In this document: positions 1 to 11,198 of the stretch, one piece after another
Numbering within the stretch: the first letter of the stretch is position 1
Layout: each line of letters begins with the position of its first letter
Origin: Geosiphon pyriformis
Lineage: Eukaryota > Glomeromycota > Glomeromycetes > Archaeosporales > Geosiphonaceae
Assembly: GCA_016748015.1 (NCBI GenBank)
Contig: JAAOMT010000231.1
Span: forward strand, 65,837-129,836
Direction of reading: 5' to 3'
DNA: 64,000 bases
Translations under genes and position numbers: made by a program
Notes under the pieces: generated by a model
Told to the model about the DNA's origin: nothing
The model's database searches: none
What the model saw: the letters and a program-made list of their open reading frames with translations, nothing else

Positions 1-3000
1 AAGCAGCTTGGCTATCCAAGAACAAGTCAATCGAACAGGAAAAAAGAACACACTCAAGGGCCAAAGCTATGGCCTGCAGTTCTGTCAGAGTAGAAGAAAC
101 CAAACCAGACACCCCAACACCCAAACCCAAATTAATGTCCTCAAAAAAAACAGCAGCACCTGCTCTCATGTTAACAGTGCCCAGACCAGAAAGAGACCCA
201 TCCATATACACAGAAAGGCGGGCAGCATCAATGGTTGGCAAAGTGTCACAAATCACACCAAAATTATGAGAAAGACGAATATCAGACACAGCATGACCAT
301 CTACCAAAGAAAAACTTGAGAAGATAGGAACAACACTACCAAGAAAGCAAACAGAAAGATCAAACCAGAAAGGGACTGGGCCACGAGAGTCTAGCCTTTT
401 CCAGCACTTGAAAGTACCCCAACTGAAAACATCACTATTACGGTCACAAAGCTGTTCTACGAAAGCAATTCCATAATGCCTGAGTGAAGAGATGCACTTG
501 AAAAAACAGGATTCACCAAGAACCAAAGACATAGGAGTACCACACTGACAACGAAAAGCACAATCCAGAGGGCCTCCCAAAGACAAATCACACCCAGAAA
601 AAATGTGAACCACACCCGCCAAAAAATTATCCGAGGGACTAATACCAACATAAACTGGAAACAGCAAAAGATAACGAGGACGCTAGCTAAGAATCTGGAG
701 GTCATGAGACCTATAAGAAAACAAGCGACCCAAGACACTAGTAGAATTTGCAAAAGCAACAACGGAGGCCGATTTACTCTCAGCCTGTATCTGTTCGAAA
801 GTTTTTAAATTGTACAAAGAGGGGTGATGAAGTGCGTCACTGGGGAAATCACGTGGCAACCCAGACTTGGACTTTAAGACTTTGCAAACCAGAGCATCCC
901 ATTTACTACAAACACCAACAGAAACGAAACTAAACTAAATCCTGTAGCTGATGATAGGGAAAAGAACTGCAGACACCAAATATGCACACTGTTTGTCCGA
1001 AATCGCCTTTCTCAAAACAAGATTCACAAAAAACCATACATCAGCCTAGGCCTTAGCCAAGCTGGACTTCGAAAGACCCTCAGAAGACAAAAAAATACCC
1101 AAATAGTGATGAGATTCCCTTCTCTTGACAATGGAAATAGGTGCACCACTGATAGTCAAATGAGAATCCAGCACCCGGCAATTGATGGAGATGGCCACCG
1201 TTTTGTCATTGTTTACAAAAATATTGTTAAACCTAAAAAACTCACTAGCAACATCAAGGATGCATTGTGTAGCAGCCTGGCTGCTACCAACCCAGATAGT
1301 ATCATCGACAAAAGCGCCGGCAGTAAGAAATGAAGACAGCTCAGCTTGAGGATCCACCCAGCCAGTTCTTGATATGAAATAAGAATTCAACCTGTAATCA
1401 TACACACTATCCTGTCTCTTGACCTCACACAAAAGTGAATCATAAAAAATATGCCAGAGAAGAGGCGAGAAAACTTCTCCTTGATCCAGCCCATTGTGGA
1501 CACAATACCCATCAGTTAAGCCAAAGTCAGTCATTACTTTGTTGATGCAACCATTGTGAATACTGCCAAAAAATCTAATAAACCTGTCGCACATTTTGAT
1601 CCTGACTAGACTCCTCCTAAGATGTTCCCAACCAACCAAGTTATAAGCCTTGTGCATGTCCTGTAAAACCAGCCAAAGTTCACTGTTCTTTTCCAAGGCA
1701 TTCTTAACCACAGAACTGATAGCAAAAATGGGAGATTGAGTTATCATACCCTTCAAAACTGAAAAATTGTCCCCACGAAGAACATCAAAAGTGCTGCAAG
1801 CCAGAGAGATCCTATCCGAAAGGATCTTGGAGAGAATCTTGTGGGCCATTTCAATTAAAGCTATGGGATGGGTGTTTGTGAGAACTCCCTCCCATTCATA
1901 TGGTTTAGGAATCATCGAAACCCAAGCTTTTCTTCAAGGCCCAGGGACTGACTCGCCAACCAAACAGAAATTCAAGAGCACCAAAAGCATATCCAATACA
2001 GATTTGTCACAATGTTTCCATAATTTGTTGGAGATACCAGAAAGACCAGCTGCTTTTCCATCAGGAAGATCTTTAACAACAGCTGACAACTCATCAAAAC
2101 TAATCGAACATATGACATCAGAGAAAGCACCATCGAATACGTAGTCTAGAGGCCAATATTGACGAGCCCAATCCTCAGATAAGTCAGACACCACCTCACG
2201 TTTTTTGGTCCATCCCTCCATAATTTCGTCCACTTTAGACTTAACCAAATCAGGCTCTAAAATTAATTCATCTTCTACAACCAAATGATCCAGGACCATC
2301 TTGCGAAAAGAATGCTCCAAAACACTCCTAATGGTGTGACCCTTGTTCAGCTCAAAACTCTCCATCCTCTTACCAATAGCCTGCTTAATTGAGGATTCCT
2401 CAGCACACTTGGATTCCACAAATTTGAAGGAGCAGTATGATTTTCTTGCTTTGGCCAGCACAGAATGAATAAGATCGAAATTAGAACTTGAAAGAAACAA
2501 AGACTTAACCACTGATGCACCAGGGGAGTCAAGTCTGTGCCACACCTCCAACAAAAAAGCAAAACCATCACTAGAAATCAAACGTGAAGCCTTGACCAAC
2601 TTAGAAACCAGCAGCTCCAGCTTGTGAAACCTAGAAGAAGTCTTGGTGAACACACCATCAAAACCTTTGAACCATTTTTTCTTAAATGTACTATCCGCTA
2701 AAAGAACCATAATCTTGCGAACAACGTCCCACATAGTGTCCACATCTGAAAATCTTACTGCCACACCGAAAGCATCCGAGAACATAGAGACATTAGCAGC
2801 TGAGACATTCCTGAACTCCAACCACTTAGCTTCATTGGCACTTTTGACATCAAACTTCCAACGATCTTTATTCGCTTGCTTGCGAAGAAAATTCAAACGT
2901 GTATCCAAGAGTCCGCCCAGACCCAAATCCACTAAAACAGCTTGATGGTCTATGTCAAAATGCTCACTGACATTCAAAACTTCACGATGCACTATCGTAT

Positions 3001-3616
3001 TAACAAGACTTGAGAAGACAAACACATAATCAATTGTTTTCTTAACACCCCTAGAATTTTCCCAAGTGGGCATTTTTGCAGCCGGGCTACCAACTAAAGA
3101 ATTGACCAGACCCAAATCAAAGCATTTTTTGAAACTTGCACTTTTATAAGAGCCATCTTCATTAAAATCGCCACCAAGAATGATGAAAGAAGATTTATTG
3201 ACAGTCTTTGCAATGAGAGAATTGATTTCACCAGCTTGAAAAAACCGAACCACCAAAGAAGCACCAGCATAAAGCCCCAAAATCGACACAGAAAGTTTAC
3301 TCTTAAAAAGTAATTTAATGGAAAGGAGCCAACCAGGCACCTTAGAAATCTTGCACACATGATGAGCCAAAGAAATGTCCATGATAACAGCAACACCCAC
3401 ACCCAAGTGACTGGAGTCCAAATCAGAAGAAAACACTCGGATACCATCAAACTTGTCCACAATCCACGGACGAACCCTACTCTTTAATTTTGTTTCAGTA
3501 ACGATAGAGACTAAATTGTTCATTTCCTTATGCCACCTAATAATGTCTTCTTGCTTAGCGGGATTGTTCATGCCCCTGACATTGCACATAGCAACTTTTC
3601 AGACTAAACTGCTCAT
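1..3616 (-). pseudogene. LINE ORF2: APE endonuclease, reverse transcriptase, RNase H (copy 1, partial)
   Basis: ORF2 would nick the target and reverse-transcribe the LINE RNA. The start at 3616 (ATGAGC) overlaps the ORF1 stop as ATGA. The endonuclease (codons 1-230) keeps its key motifs: TETKL, GGDFNED, TIDYV and DHQAV. The RT shows QDMHKAYN (second Asp of KAYD lost), DQGEVFSPLLW and the active-site FVDDTIWVG. RNase H near 197 keeps YMDGS, then TELQA and LFLDS, the acidic residues of that fold. About 1205 codons lie in one frame with five stops at 3599-3601, 1934-1936, 1046-1048, 935-937 and 683-685. Each fits TGG or CAG changed by one transition. It is cut by the window edge. LINEs with APE and RNase H fit the I/Tad-like groups; the clade was not tested. 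Confidence 0.9.
3613..3616 (-). promoter_or_regulatory. ATGA stop-start overlap between LINE ORF1 and ORF2
   Basis: The ORF1 stop TGA and the ORF2 start ATG overlap as ATGA. In LINE copy 2 the same place reads TAATG (19538-19542), where the last ORF1 sense codon CAA appears changed to TAA. Such overlaps are used for termination-reinitiation coupling in some LINEs. The mechanism here is inferred from the arrangement only. Confidence 0.65.
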
Positions 3617-5406
3617 TGAGTAAGAGGTAGAGATACCGAAAGCACACCTAAACTGTCCACTTTGGCCAAAAGGCCCAGAACCATTTCCATTAGACACTTC
3701 ATGCTGTCTTCCAGCTTAGACACCAAAGACATATCAAAAGACACCGCTCCCGCGACATTCCCATCACTAGTGGACACACTCGAACCCTCACTTATCACTA
3801 CATCCGCCCCTTGATCCTGTGACGAAGAGGTTACCAACGGCTGACATCCAGGGCTAGGCTGGGAAACTGTTGGTCCGAGTGCATCCAATCTCTTAGCCAG
3901 CTTACCAACTTGCTCTGCGAGGCTGGCAAGACTGCGCTCAAAAGCGGTGAACCTATCATTGACTTCCATTACAACCAGTTGGGATGGCTTCATCTCTGAA
4001 GAGGAGCCATTTGTTACCACAATATTCTGACCAGAGAGGAGGAGCGAAAAAGACCCATGAGCAACTTTTGCCCAAGAGAGACCACCAAAAGAGACTGGAT
4101 GGGCAACTGGAGCTGAGCGTTTGGCATAGATAGTTGCCAGCCTGCTTTTATCCGTATCTGAGAAAACCCTACGCAGTAAACTACTAAAAGACAATTTCCC
4201 ACCAACTGCACAACCCAATAACGTGTGACCCAATTTCTCACACTTGGCGCATCTAGCAGAAATGAGGTAAGACTAGTGGAGATTGGTGTTCCTGAGTACT
4301 GGCATGGTTCCCACAGCAGCATCCAATGATTCAGCAGAGTCGAAACAAACAACAGCACACCTGGCCCAAGCATACATAACAGAATGACGATCAATGACGC
4401 ACGTTTTCCCACCCACAGATCTAACAAAGTCCCAGATATCATGAGCATTGGTTCCCATCAGCAATGTATAGAGCAGTGCCCTATGTTGGTCCCTTACATC
4501 CCATGCCTCCTTGTCTGAATTAGCCTTAGCCACATGTACAGCATCTTTCTCGATTAAGATGGACCACTCAGCTGTGACCAAATCAGCCTGATTCGATCAT
4601 TCGAATTCCACCACCGCCTTCTGTCACAGCCCAATTAACTGCATCTTGATCATCCTAATAACTCCAAACTCGGATAGCACAGTGCACACAGCCTCAGCCG
4701 ATGTTCCAACTGGAATTTCTTTTATGACCACAGCCTGATTTGATCACCCAGATGCTTTTTTGAGATTGGCGTTTACTAAGATCTTCACATTCGCAGCTTT
4801 ACCAGTAGCTTTCATTAGACTTGATTCGGAAGTGAATGTCGCCCTGATGATCTCTGAGAATTTTGAGGGGGTAGATACCCCCCCAAAACCATTGATTCCA
4901 GAAAACGACTTCCTCACCACCACAAGTTTTTCCTGAGAAGATTTGCCGGCCACTTTATCCAAGCCAATATCCAATGCAAATGATTTCCTGACTGAAACAT
5001 TGACCAAATTTTTCACAGAAGGAGGGAGCTCAAGAGGAGCATCCGAGAGAACACCATCATCACTACCAACTTTTGAGAAGTCAATTTTTCCCAATGGCTT
5101 GCCCAATGCCTTTTTGGTTTTAATCTTCGAACTTGTGGGCGTCTGATCATAATCTCCACCAGCCAGAGCTCCACTTTCACCATAATCAAAGCTGGTTTCC
5201 TCTACCAGACACTCCTCTTCCATATCAACACTTTCAGACTCAGTAGTGTCCCCAGTCTCCGAATCCCATGAACAAACACCAGGAACTTCAACAGCAACTC
5301 TTTCATTATCAACACCCTTTGCCAACACACCTCCCTTCCTCTTTTTCCTTGATGCAACTGCTTTAAAACCAATCTCAGAACCAAAAACTTTAGCAGTCTT
5401 TTTCAT
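3613..5406 (-). pseudogene. LINE ORF1 nucleic-acid-binding protein (copy 1)
   Basis: ORF1 (gag-like) protein expected to coat the LINE RNA. The start MKKTAK is shared in form with MKKAAE of copy 2. About 598 codons in one frame. The N-terminus is basic (RKKRKG, codons 20-26) and the middle is acidic. RRM-like fold 1 is around codons 225-270 (strand VVIKEIP, helix, strand KAVVEFE); RRM-like fold 2 is around 299-372 (ALLYTL, WDFVRSVGG, CAVVCFD). An intact CX2CX4HX4C zinc knuckle, CAKCEKLGHTLLGC, lies at 4210-4251. A helical, heptad-like stretch follows (RFTAFERSLASL, about 484-510). Four in-frame stops interrupt it (for example 4744-4746 and 4273-4275); TGG, CGA or CAG ancestors seem likely for most. 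The RRM calls come from pattern only. Confidence 0.8.
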
Positions 5407-5545
5407 AACAGCAATAACAGAGCCAACAGTGGCCTCATAATCAAAAAACAGTTTTGATTTATCATACTGAATGGTAAAAAACTTCTTTCAGAAAAAACTT
5501 TTGACTCTTTTTTGGGAATTTTGTACGAAGGAGAGAAAGAAGTTT

Positions 5546-5880
5546 TTCTTTTTTTTTCAAATTAAAAATTCATCAATTTTTTATTAATTATTTTAAAAAA
5601 GTATTTAATAATAATAATGACAAATAATTTATTGTCTAAGATTAAATTAATAAAATATTATTTTTATTATTAATAAGTCTAATTTAATAAAAATTTTATT
5701 AGTTTTTAAAGTTTTTTTTGAATTTAAAAATTTGCACAGGTTTTTTTAAACTGTAAATAAATTATTAGTTAACAAAAAGTAATATGTATTAAGATTTTGA
5801 AAATGTTTTTAATAATAAAATATTGTTCAAATTTCTGTATAATTTCTAAAAGTTTTAATTTGAAAAAACTTTTGTTTTAA
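5546..5880 (-). mobile_element. Eroded fragment of ancient gypsy element F (protease region)
   Basis: This 335-bp AT-rich stretch has no ORF but aligns by eye, in order, with the protease region of element D at about 58170-58500. Near 5610-5650 it reads ATAATTTATTGTCTAAGATT where D has ATAATCCACTGTCTAGAATT, and later TTAAAAATTTGCACAGG where D has TTAATAATTTGCAAAGA. Most differences replace G or C by A or T. It is the left piece of F; the sequence resumes after element A at 15765. Confidence 0.72.
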
Positions 5881-6645
5881 ATTGTTTATCTGAAGGTTTT
5901 GATTAAGTTCTTTGTATAATAGACAGAGATTTAATGGTTGTTTTATTTGTAGCTTCCCAGAATCGCAATTCTGTTAATTCTTTTCTTAGCTTGGTAGCCG
6001 GCAATCCTCTGATAAGTAATTCATAATTTGCTTTATGTGTTCTACTCACTCGCAGGGGTCTTTTACCAGGCAATTCTTGATGTTAGTAATTTAGTGCTTT
6101 TAATCAATTAGTACACAACAATAAAATCAAAGAAAGAAATAAAGCAAATAAAAAAATAAAAAAAACAAAAAAATAAGCCAAGACAATATGCAGATTAGTA
6201 TTCATCAATAGCCGTGATCAAGAGCTATTGTTCCAATGTGGTCAAGTATCAATTATTATTAATATGAGATGTTAATAATGGAGAGTAAAATTAGATATTA
6301 GAATAATTATTTATTTGATAATTGTGAATTGAAAGATTGTCTAGATGAAATCAAACAGAGAGGTCTGTTTTTCCAGCTTCTAACACTACTGCTATATATA
6401 CATAATTGAGATTCCTCAATTTCTTAATTCTTCACAACAGGAATTTTGGAATTTCTGAAATCCTGCGATTCTATTGAGAGAAATCCTGAAATTCTAGAAT
6501 CCTGCAATTTCTTATGTGAGAATTTTGCAATTTTTGGAATTTTGCAATTCCTCTAAGAGGAATCCTGAAATTCCACATTTACTACATCTACTTTTGATTG
6601 GCTAATAACTATGCTGATATATTTCCTATATTTCTATGAGTAACA
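5881..6645 (-). repeat. LTR of element A, left (3' LTR), truncated
   Basis: It matches the right LTR from position 15000 onward and ends in GTAACA at 6645; about 91 bp of the outer edge is missing. A TATATATA box lies at 6393-6400 (read on the minus strand). The U3 part (about 6420-6580) is an imperfect array of units with GGAATCCTGAAATTC and CCTGCAATT. It differs from the right LTR mainly by transitions. Confidence 0.88.
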
Positions 6646-6665
6646 TTATTCCTTTTTTTTAATAT
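6646..6665 (-). other. Polypurine tract of element A
   Basis: On the minus strand, AAAAAAAAGGAATAA directly precedes the 3' LTR start TGTTAC, the place where plus-strand DNA synthesis is primed. B (27784-27801) and C (47323-47340) have AAAAGAAGAAAATAA and AAAAGGAGAAAATAA at the same spot. Confidence 0.75.
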
Positions 6666-7479
6666 TAAGCTCTGTTGAAATCTAGCTCTTTTAATTCTTC
6701 TTCTTGAAGTATTTCCTGAATTTCGGTTTTGAGAATTACTTGTGTTATTTGGGTCTGTAATTCTTTAAATTGAGCATTGGTAATCTTTCCCAATTGATTA
6801 CTGGTAACTGTATTTATTGCTTTGTTAAGTAAAATTTCTGGTTAATTCTGAAATGTTGTGTGTATTCGATATATGACTCAGGCCTGTGTGGATAAGTTGT
6901 TTTTTTCTACAAACTGTTCTAGTTGTTATAATATTGTTATGTTGAATAACTGCTTTGTTTTATCAGTGTACAAATTCTGGATGTTTATGTGTTTTTCCAA
7001 GTAGAAATAACAATAGTTTCTTGGAAATTGTTGTATCTACCAATTCCAAGTTTTTTTGGTTAACTCTTGATATAGTGAGTCTTTTGTTAGCTCTTGTATT
7101 GTCACTTTTACTTTTGCAATAACTTTGTTAATGGTATTTTTTGGTTTCTTTCGTGTTCTGTATTAAGATGTCTTTCTAGTATCTCAGTACCAAATGGTTT
7201 GTTAATTAATTGTAATCTCCATTTCTTAGTGTTGTATTAATTGAAAAAGTTGTTGTGCTAGTGAGTGAATGTTGTCTGTAATTTCCATTTTTCTGATTTT
7301 TTTTGTTGCATCTACCATGTCTTTATATATTCCTTTGTTAATCACTTTTATTTGTTGTCAATAATGATAATTGGTTCCAGATCTCGTGGAATTTTATCTG
7401 GTTGTACTAGTGTTCTCTGTACTTCTAGTTGGGGAATATTACTGGTGGATGGTGATGTTATATTGTAGTATGGTTTTAG
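6666..7479 (-). pseudogene. ORF3 module after integrase, element A (degenerate)
   Basis: Unrecognised coding remnant between integrase and the polypurine tract. Open segments with the same register recur in B and C: NIQNLYTDKTKQLF (near 6960), VIAKVKVTIQELTK (near 7090-7130) and, at the end, a segment with QITQVILKTEIQEIL closing at LDFNRA just before the tract. The composition is polar and helical with no signal peptide or obvious membrane segment. Stops and at least one frameshift break it. The position is that of env in some gypsy elements, but nothing supports an envelope protein. The function is unknown. Confidence 0.5.
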
Positions 7480-8530
7480 TCAATCTCCATGTGCTGCTTT
7501 GGTCAAGATTTTGTTGTTCCATCTTAATTTATAAGCTTTATTTCCTAGAATTTCTTCTATGTGAAATAGTCTGTCCCATTTGGGGTCAAATTTTCTGCTC
7601 CATTGTTTTTCTGCTTTGGTATAATGTAAGAGTACTTTGTCTCTAATCTTGAACTCAACTGGTTTGTTTGGTAGTTGACTATTGTGTCTTTTTTTCTGTT
7701 TCTTTTGTGACTTTTGAATATTATCAGCTGCTCTTTTTTGTTTGTTTTCCAATGTTTCCATTAAGTTATATGTTCTTTTCAACAATGTTTCCTAGAAATT
7801 CTCTTCTGTTATTGGTTCAGTTAGATATGTGTTGACTTCTATCTTAACTGGTATTGTTGCTGTTCTACCATATACTAATTCAAATGGTATTGCTTGTGTA
7901 GTATCTTGCTTCATTGTCCAATAAGCAAATAGTACTAATAGTATAAACAAATCTCATTTGTCCTGGTTTTCTTGGCTGAGTTTGGCAATTGTTTTACACA
8001 ATGTTCTATTAAATCTTTCAACTAAACCATTTGTTTGTGGATGATATGGTAATGATAGTGGTCTTTTAATTCCGAATTTTTGGCTCAATTCTGTTAGTGT
8101 TTTGTTTACAAAGTGAGTTCCTTGGTCTGATAATAATTCTTTTGGACATCCATGTTGACAAATCAAGTCTTGATGAACAAATTTGGCAACAGATTTTGTA
8201 TCTGCTCTTTGAATTGCTTTTGCTTCTGGCCATTTAATGAGATAGTCCATGGCTACTGCAATATATCTATTTCCTCTGCTGGTAATTATTAATGGTCTGA
8301 CTAAATCAATTCCAATGTGATCAAATAGTTGTTCCACTTTGATTGGTCTTAATAGCTCACTGGGTTTTGTTCCTCTTTTTCTTTGACAAGAATCACAATT
8401 TTGGACATATTAGATGATGTCTGGATACATTGATAGCCAATAGTATCTTTTTCTGGTCCTTTTCATGGTTGTTTCTTTGTAGAAATGTCCTGCTGTTGAA
8501 TCTGAGTGCATGTTGAACAGTATTGTTTCT
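7480..8530 (-). pseudogene. Integrase, element A
   Basis: Integrase inserts the cDNA into the genome. The N-terminal HHCC zinc module is visible: HSDSTAGH near 8500 and CDSC near 8390. The catalytic core (8337-7954) keeps all three acidic residues: GIDLVRP, LLSDQGTHF, and TNGLVERFNR. A C-terminal domain follows at 7785-7480 with KFDPKWDRLFHIEEILGN, a GPY/F-like module. A stop or frameshift separates the core from the C-terminal part near 7790-7950. No chromodomain is recognised. This is the best preserved integrase of the family-1 copies. Confidence 0.85.
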
Positions 8531-10015
8531 TTCTCTGGCTCTGTAATTACTTTGGTTGGTTGATCTGGATTTTGTCTATTCTTCCGGTAAAGTATATTTT
8601 GATAATTGATAAAATATTTTGATTGTTGCTTGATGCTATTTTGTTCTTTTTGAAATAATTTCTCCTTGAACTGTTGGGTATTTATATAGTGTTGAAGCTG
8701 TTGGCATTTTTGTGTGTTTATCTTTTGTTATATTTTCATTGGGTTTGGTTTGGTTTTATTATATTTTTGGGTTGAAATGTTTTTAGATTTGTCTTATTTG
8801 TGACAAACTGTTGGCATTTCCATTGTCTTTTCCCTTTTTGTAATGTTCTGTATAATTGAATGGTAATAGTGCTATTTTCTATCTTGCATGTTAATTATCT
8901 CCAAATTTTTGTTTTTGGATTGCTGTCAATCTCTTGTAATCAATATGTATTTCAAATCTCTGACTCAAGTATTCTTTTCATTTCATGACTGCCCAATAGA
9001 TTGCTAAGTGTTCTAATGCTGGTGTTCCATAATTCTTCTTGGCTGGTGTATGCAACTAGATGTTCTCTTTCATCTGATCCTCTCTGAGATAGCACTGCTC
9101 CCAATGCTTGACTTGATGCATCAGTGGTGATGATGAATGGTTTACTATAATCTGGATAGATTAATACTAGAGCTTGAATAAGCTTTCCTCTTAAGATATC
9201 AAATGCTTCTTGCTGGTTTTTAGTCCATTCATATTTTATATTCTTGGTTTGGAGATGATTGAGTGGCTGAGTTATCTTAAAAAAGTCCTTGATAAAATGG
9301 CAATAATAGCCTGTAAATCCTAAGAATAATTTTAACTCGGTTATGTTGGTTGGTATTAGAAATTTTTTTACTATCTCTATCTTATCTGGATCTGTTTTGA
9401 TGCCATCTTTGCTTACTATATGTCCTAAGAACTTGAGTTCTGTTTTGCCAAAGAAACACTTTGTTGTATTTAATTTTAATCCAGCACTTTTCAGTCTTTC
9501 AAACACTTGTTGGAAATGATATAGATAGTTGTTAAATGTTTTTGAGAACACATTGGTGTCGTCCAAATAGACTACTACTGATTTTCACAATAAGCTGGTA
9601 TATACTATTTCCATTAGCCATTGAAATATGGCTAGAGCATTCATCAAGCCAAATGGCATGACTTCAAACTCGAAATTCCCTTTTTTTGTTATAAAAGCTG
9701 TTTTTTCTTTGTCTGCTGAATTCATGGCTACCTGCCAGTATCTACTGTCTAGATCCAGTATTGAGAACTATTTATTTTCTTCAAAAGCATTGAATAGCTC
9801 CTGAATTCGTGGAGTTAGATAGCTGTCTCCATGAGTGACTCCATTGAGTTTTCTGTAGTTCACACAAAATCTGATCTTTCTATTTTTCTTCTGGACGAGT
9901 ACCACTGGTGATAACCATGGGCTCATAGATGGCTGAATTAGCCCATTGTCAAGCATTTGGTTGATCTCTTGATGGATGATCTCATGGCTGGCTGGTGGTA
10001 CTCTGTAGGCTCATT
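8531..10015 (-). pseudogene. Reverse transcriptase and RNase H, element A
   Basis: The pol core copies the element RNA. RT begins with INQMLDNGLIQPSMSPWLSP, then RFCVNYRKLN, the motif-A region [19 protein letters not shown], and VVYLDDTNV with an intact YLDD at 9558-9569. The thumb and connection are typical (FLGHIVSKDGIKTDPDKIE). RNase H starts at ITTDASSQALGAVLSQ. Stops occur near 9765, inside the palm, and at several later points in RNase H. The longest open block is 8952-9566. The domain order RT, RNase H, integrase is Ty3/gypsy-like. Confidence 0.87.
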
Positions 10016-10100
10016 GTTTAATTAGCATATGTTGGAGTGGATTTAAATTTTCCATGTTCATTTGTTCCAATTGTTCTGGTTGGAGCAAATAACATTCATT

Positions 10101-11198
10101 TTATCTGTAGATTATTTGTAATATAATATCCACATATCCACATAGCTGTAAAAAATCTGGAATAATGCTTGGTAGTTGATTTTCTAATTCAGTGCTCATG
10201 TATTCAATGATGATTTCCTCTGGTATTGTGATGGTGTCTTCTGTTGTATTGTAAATGAGAATTTTGATATGATTGTGGCTTTTGGCTAATATGTAGAGAT
10301 TAATGAGTCCAATCTCTTCTGATTCATAAAGGCTTGTTTCTGCTTCAAAAATCTGATCCTTATCTTTCACTTTTTTCTCTATAACTACCATGTACTGGTC
10401 ATATGGTGAAATGGAAATTACTTGACCAGTTGAGATAATTTCTCCTTGGCCAATAATTTCTTTTTCTGTTATATTGACTGGTACGTCTATTCTACCCATT
10501 GATCCAAATCTCTGTATCCCTTTTACAGTAATTCCTAGTTTTTTCCTTTTTTCTACTGACACTAATTGAGCTATTTTCACCAGAGGTAGGAATATTGCTT
10601 GTGCTATCTTTTAATTTGGCTCTATGATATAGGCCTTTTCTGAGTCGTTTTGTAGCATGGCAATGATATTTCTTACATATTTCGCATCAATTATTTCTTC
10701 TCTTATATTAATCTCTCTTTTCACTAAACTACTTCTGGAAGTTAATTGAACCATAGTTGTTGCTGGTATTTCCAATGCTATTTTCAGATTAATGCAGGTG
10801 TGCAAATGTGGCTCTAATTTAATGGCATCTTTCCCTAGATATCTCAGATCAAACCCAGCATCCATATCATGCATGCATTTTGGCATGATACTTTCATTGT
10901 TATCACTAAACCATTTAAGTTCCTGTTTCTTTGTGAGGTCAGAAAGTGCAATATATTGTTCATAATCTGAATTGGAGTTTGACTCTGAGTTATTTTTATC
11001 ACCATATTGAACAAAGCTGGAACTGTTGTTTTCTTTGTCATTGTTATTGGAGTTTGAATCGGGATTGAAATTTGATTCTGATTCCAATGTACAGCTGCTA
11101 ATTGGTTTTTTTTCCTCTAGAATCATGTAGATTATGCATAGTGATGGATTGTAAATAAGGTCACACTTATTACAATATTGGAAGTCACATGGAATCAA
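10101..11198 (-). pseudogene. dUTPase domain plus downstream beta-rich domain, pol of element A
   Basis: Trimeric-type dUTPase, which converts dUTP to dUMP and so limits uracil in new DNA. Five motifs appear in order: DAGFDL (10845-10862), SRSSLVKR, IIDAKYV holding the Asp and the base-stacking Tyr, EKIVQ/KIAQ region near 10600, and RFGSMGR (10491-10511). A single stop (GAA to TAA) at about 10609-10614 splits the two open blocks 11198-10611 and 10580-10101. Glycines of motif 3 have changed to Glu/Lys/Arg. Upstream are a Cys-rich finger (CNKCD) and an Asn/Ser/Asp-rich linker; downstream about 120 residues of unknown beta-rich sequence lead to RT. It lies between protease and RT, so it is part of pol and not a host gene. 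Confidence 0.86.

Larger units (their letters stand above)
1..5545 (-). mobile_element. LINE copy 1 (non-LTR retrotransposon), 3' end outside window
   Basis: Minus-strand non-LTR retrotransposon. Its 5' end near 5545 aligns with the 5' end of LINE copy 2 near 17608; both start with a T/C-rich stretch followed by the shared string CCCAAAAAAGAGTCAAAAG. It has two reading frames, ORF1 (5406-3613) and ORF2 (3616 to the window edge), each held in one frame with no frameshift that I could find, only nonsense codons. It ends inside RNase H at base 1, so the 3' UTR and tail lie outside. It sits in eroded gypsy element F (5546-5880). Confidence 0.88.

Noticed and set aside
457-762. Minus-strand 101-aa hydrophobic frame that looks like a membrane protein
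   Set aside because: It is a wrong frame of LINE ORF2; the frame continuous with 1046-1915 and matching LINE copy 2 runs through the same bases.
7265-7646. Plus-strand hydrophobic ORFs over T-rich sequence
   Set aside because: Antisense shadows of the integrase C-terminal domain and ORF3 of element A; equivalents appear over B and C only because they are antisense to the same genes.
10101-11198. A free-standing host dUTPase gene
   Set aside because: It lies between protease and RT in one strand and order in three copies, all bounded by LTRs.
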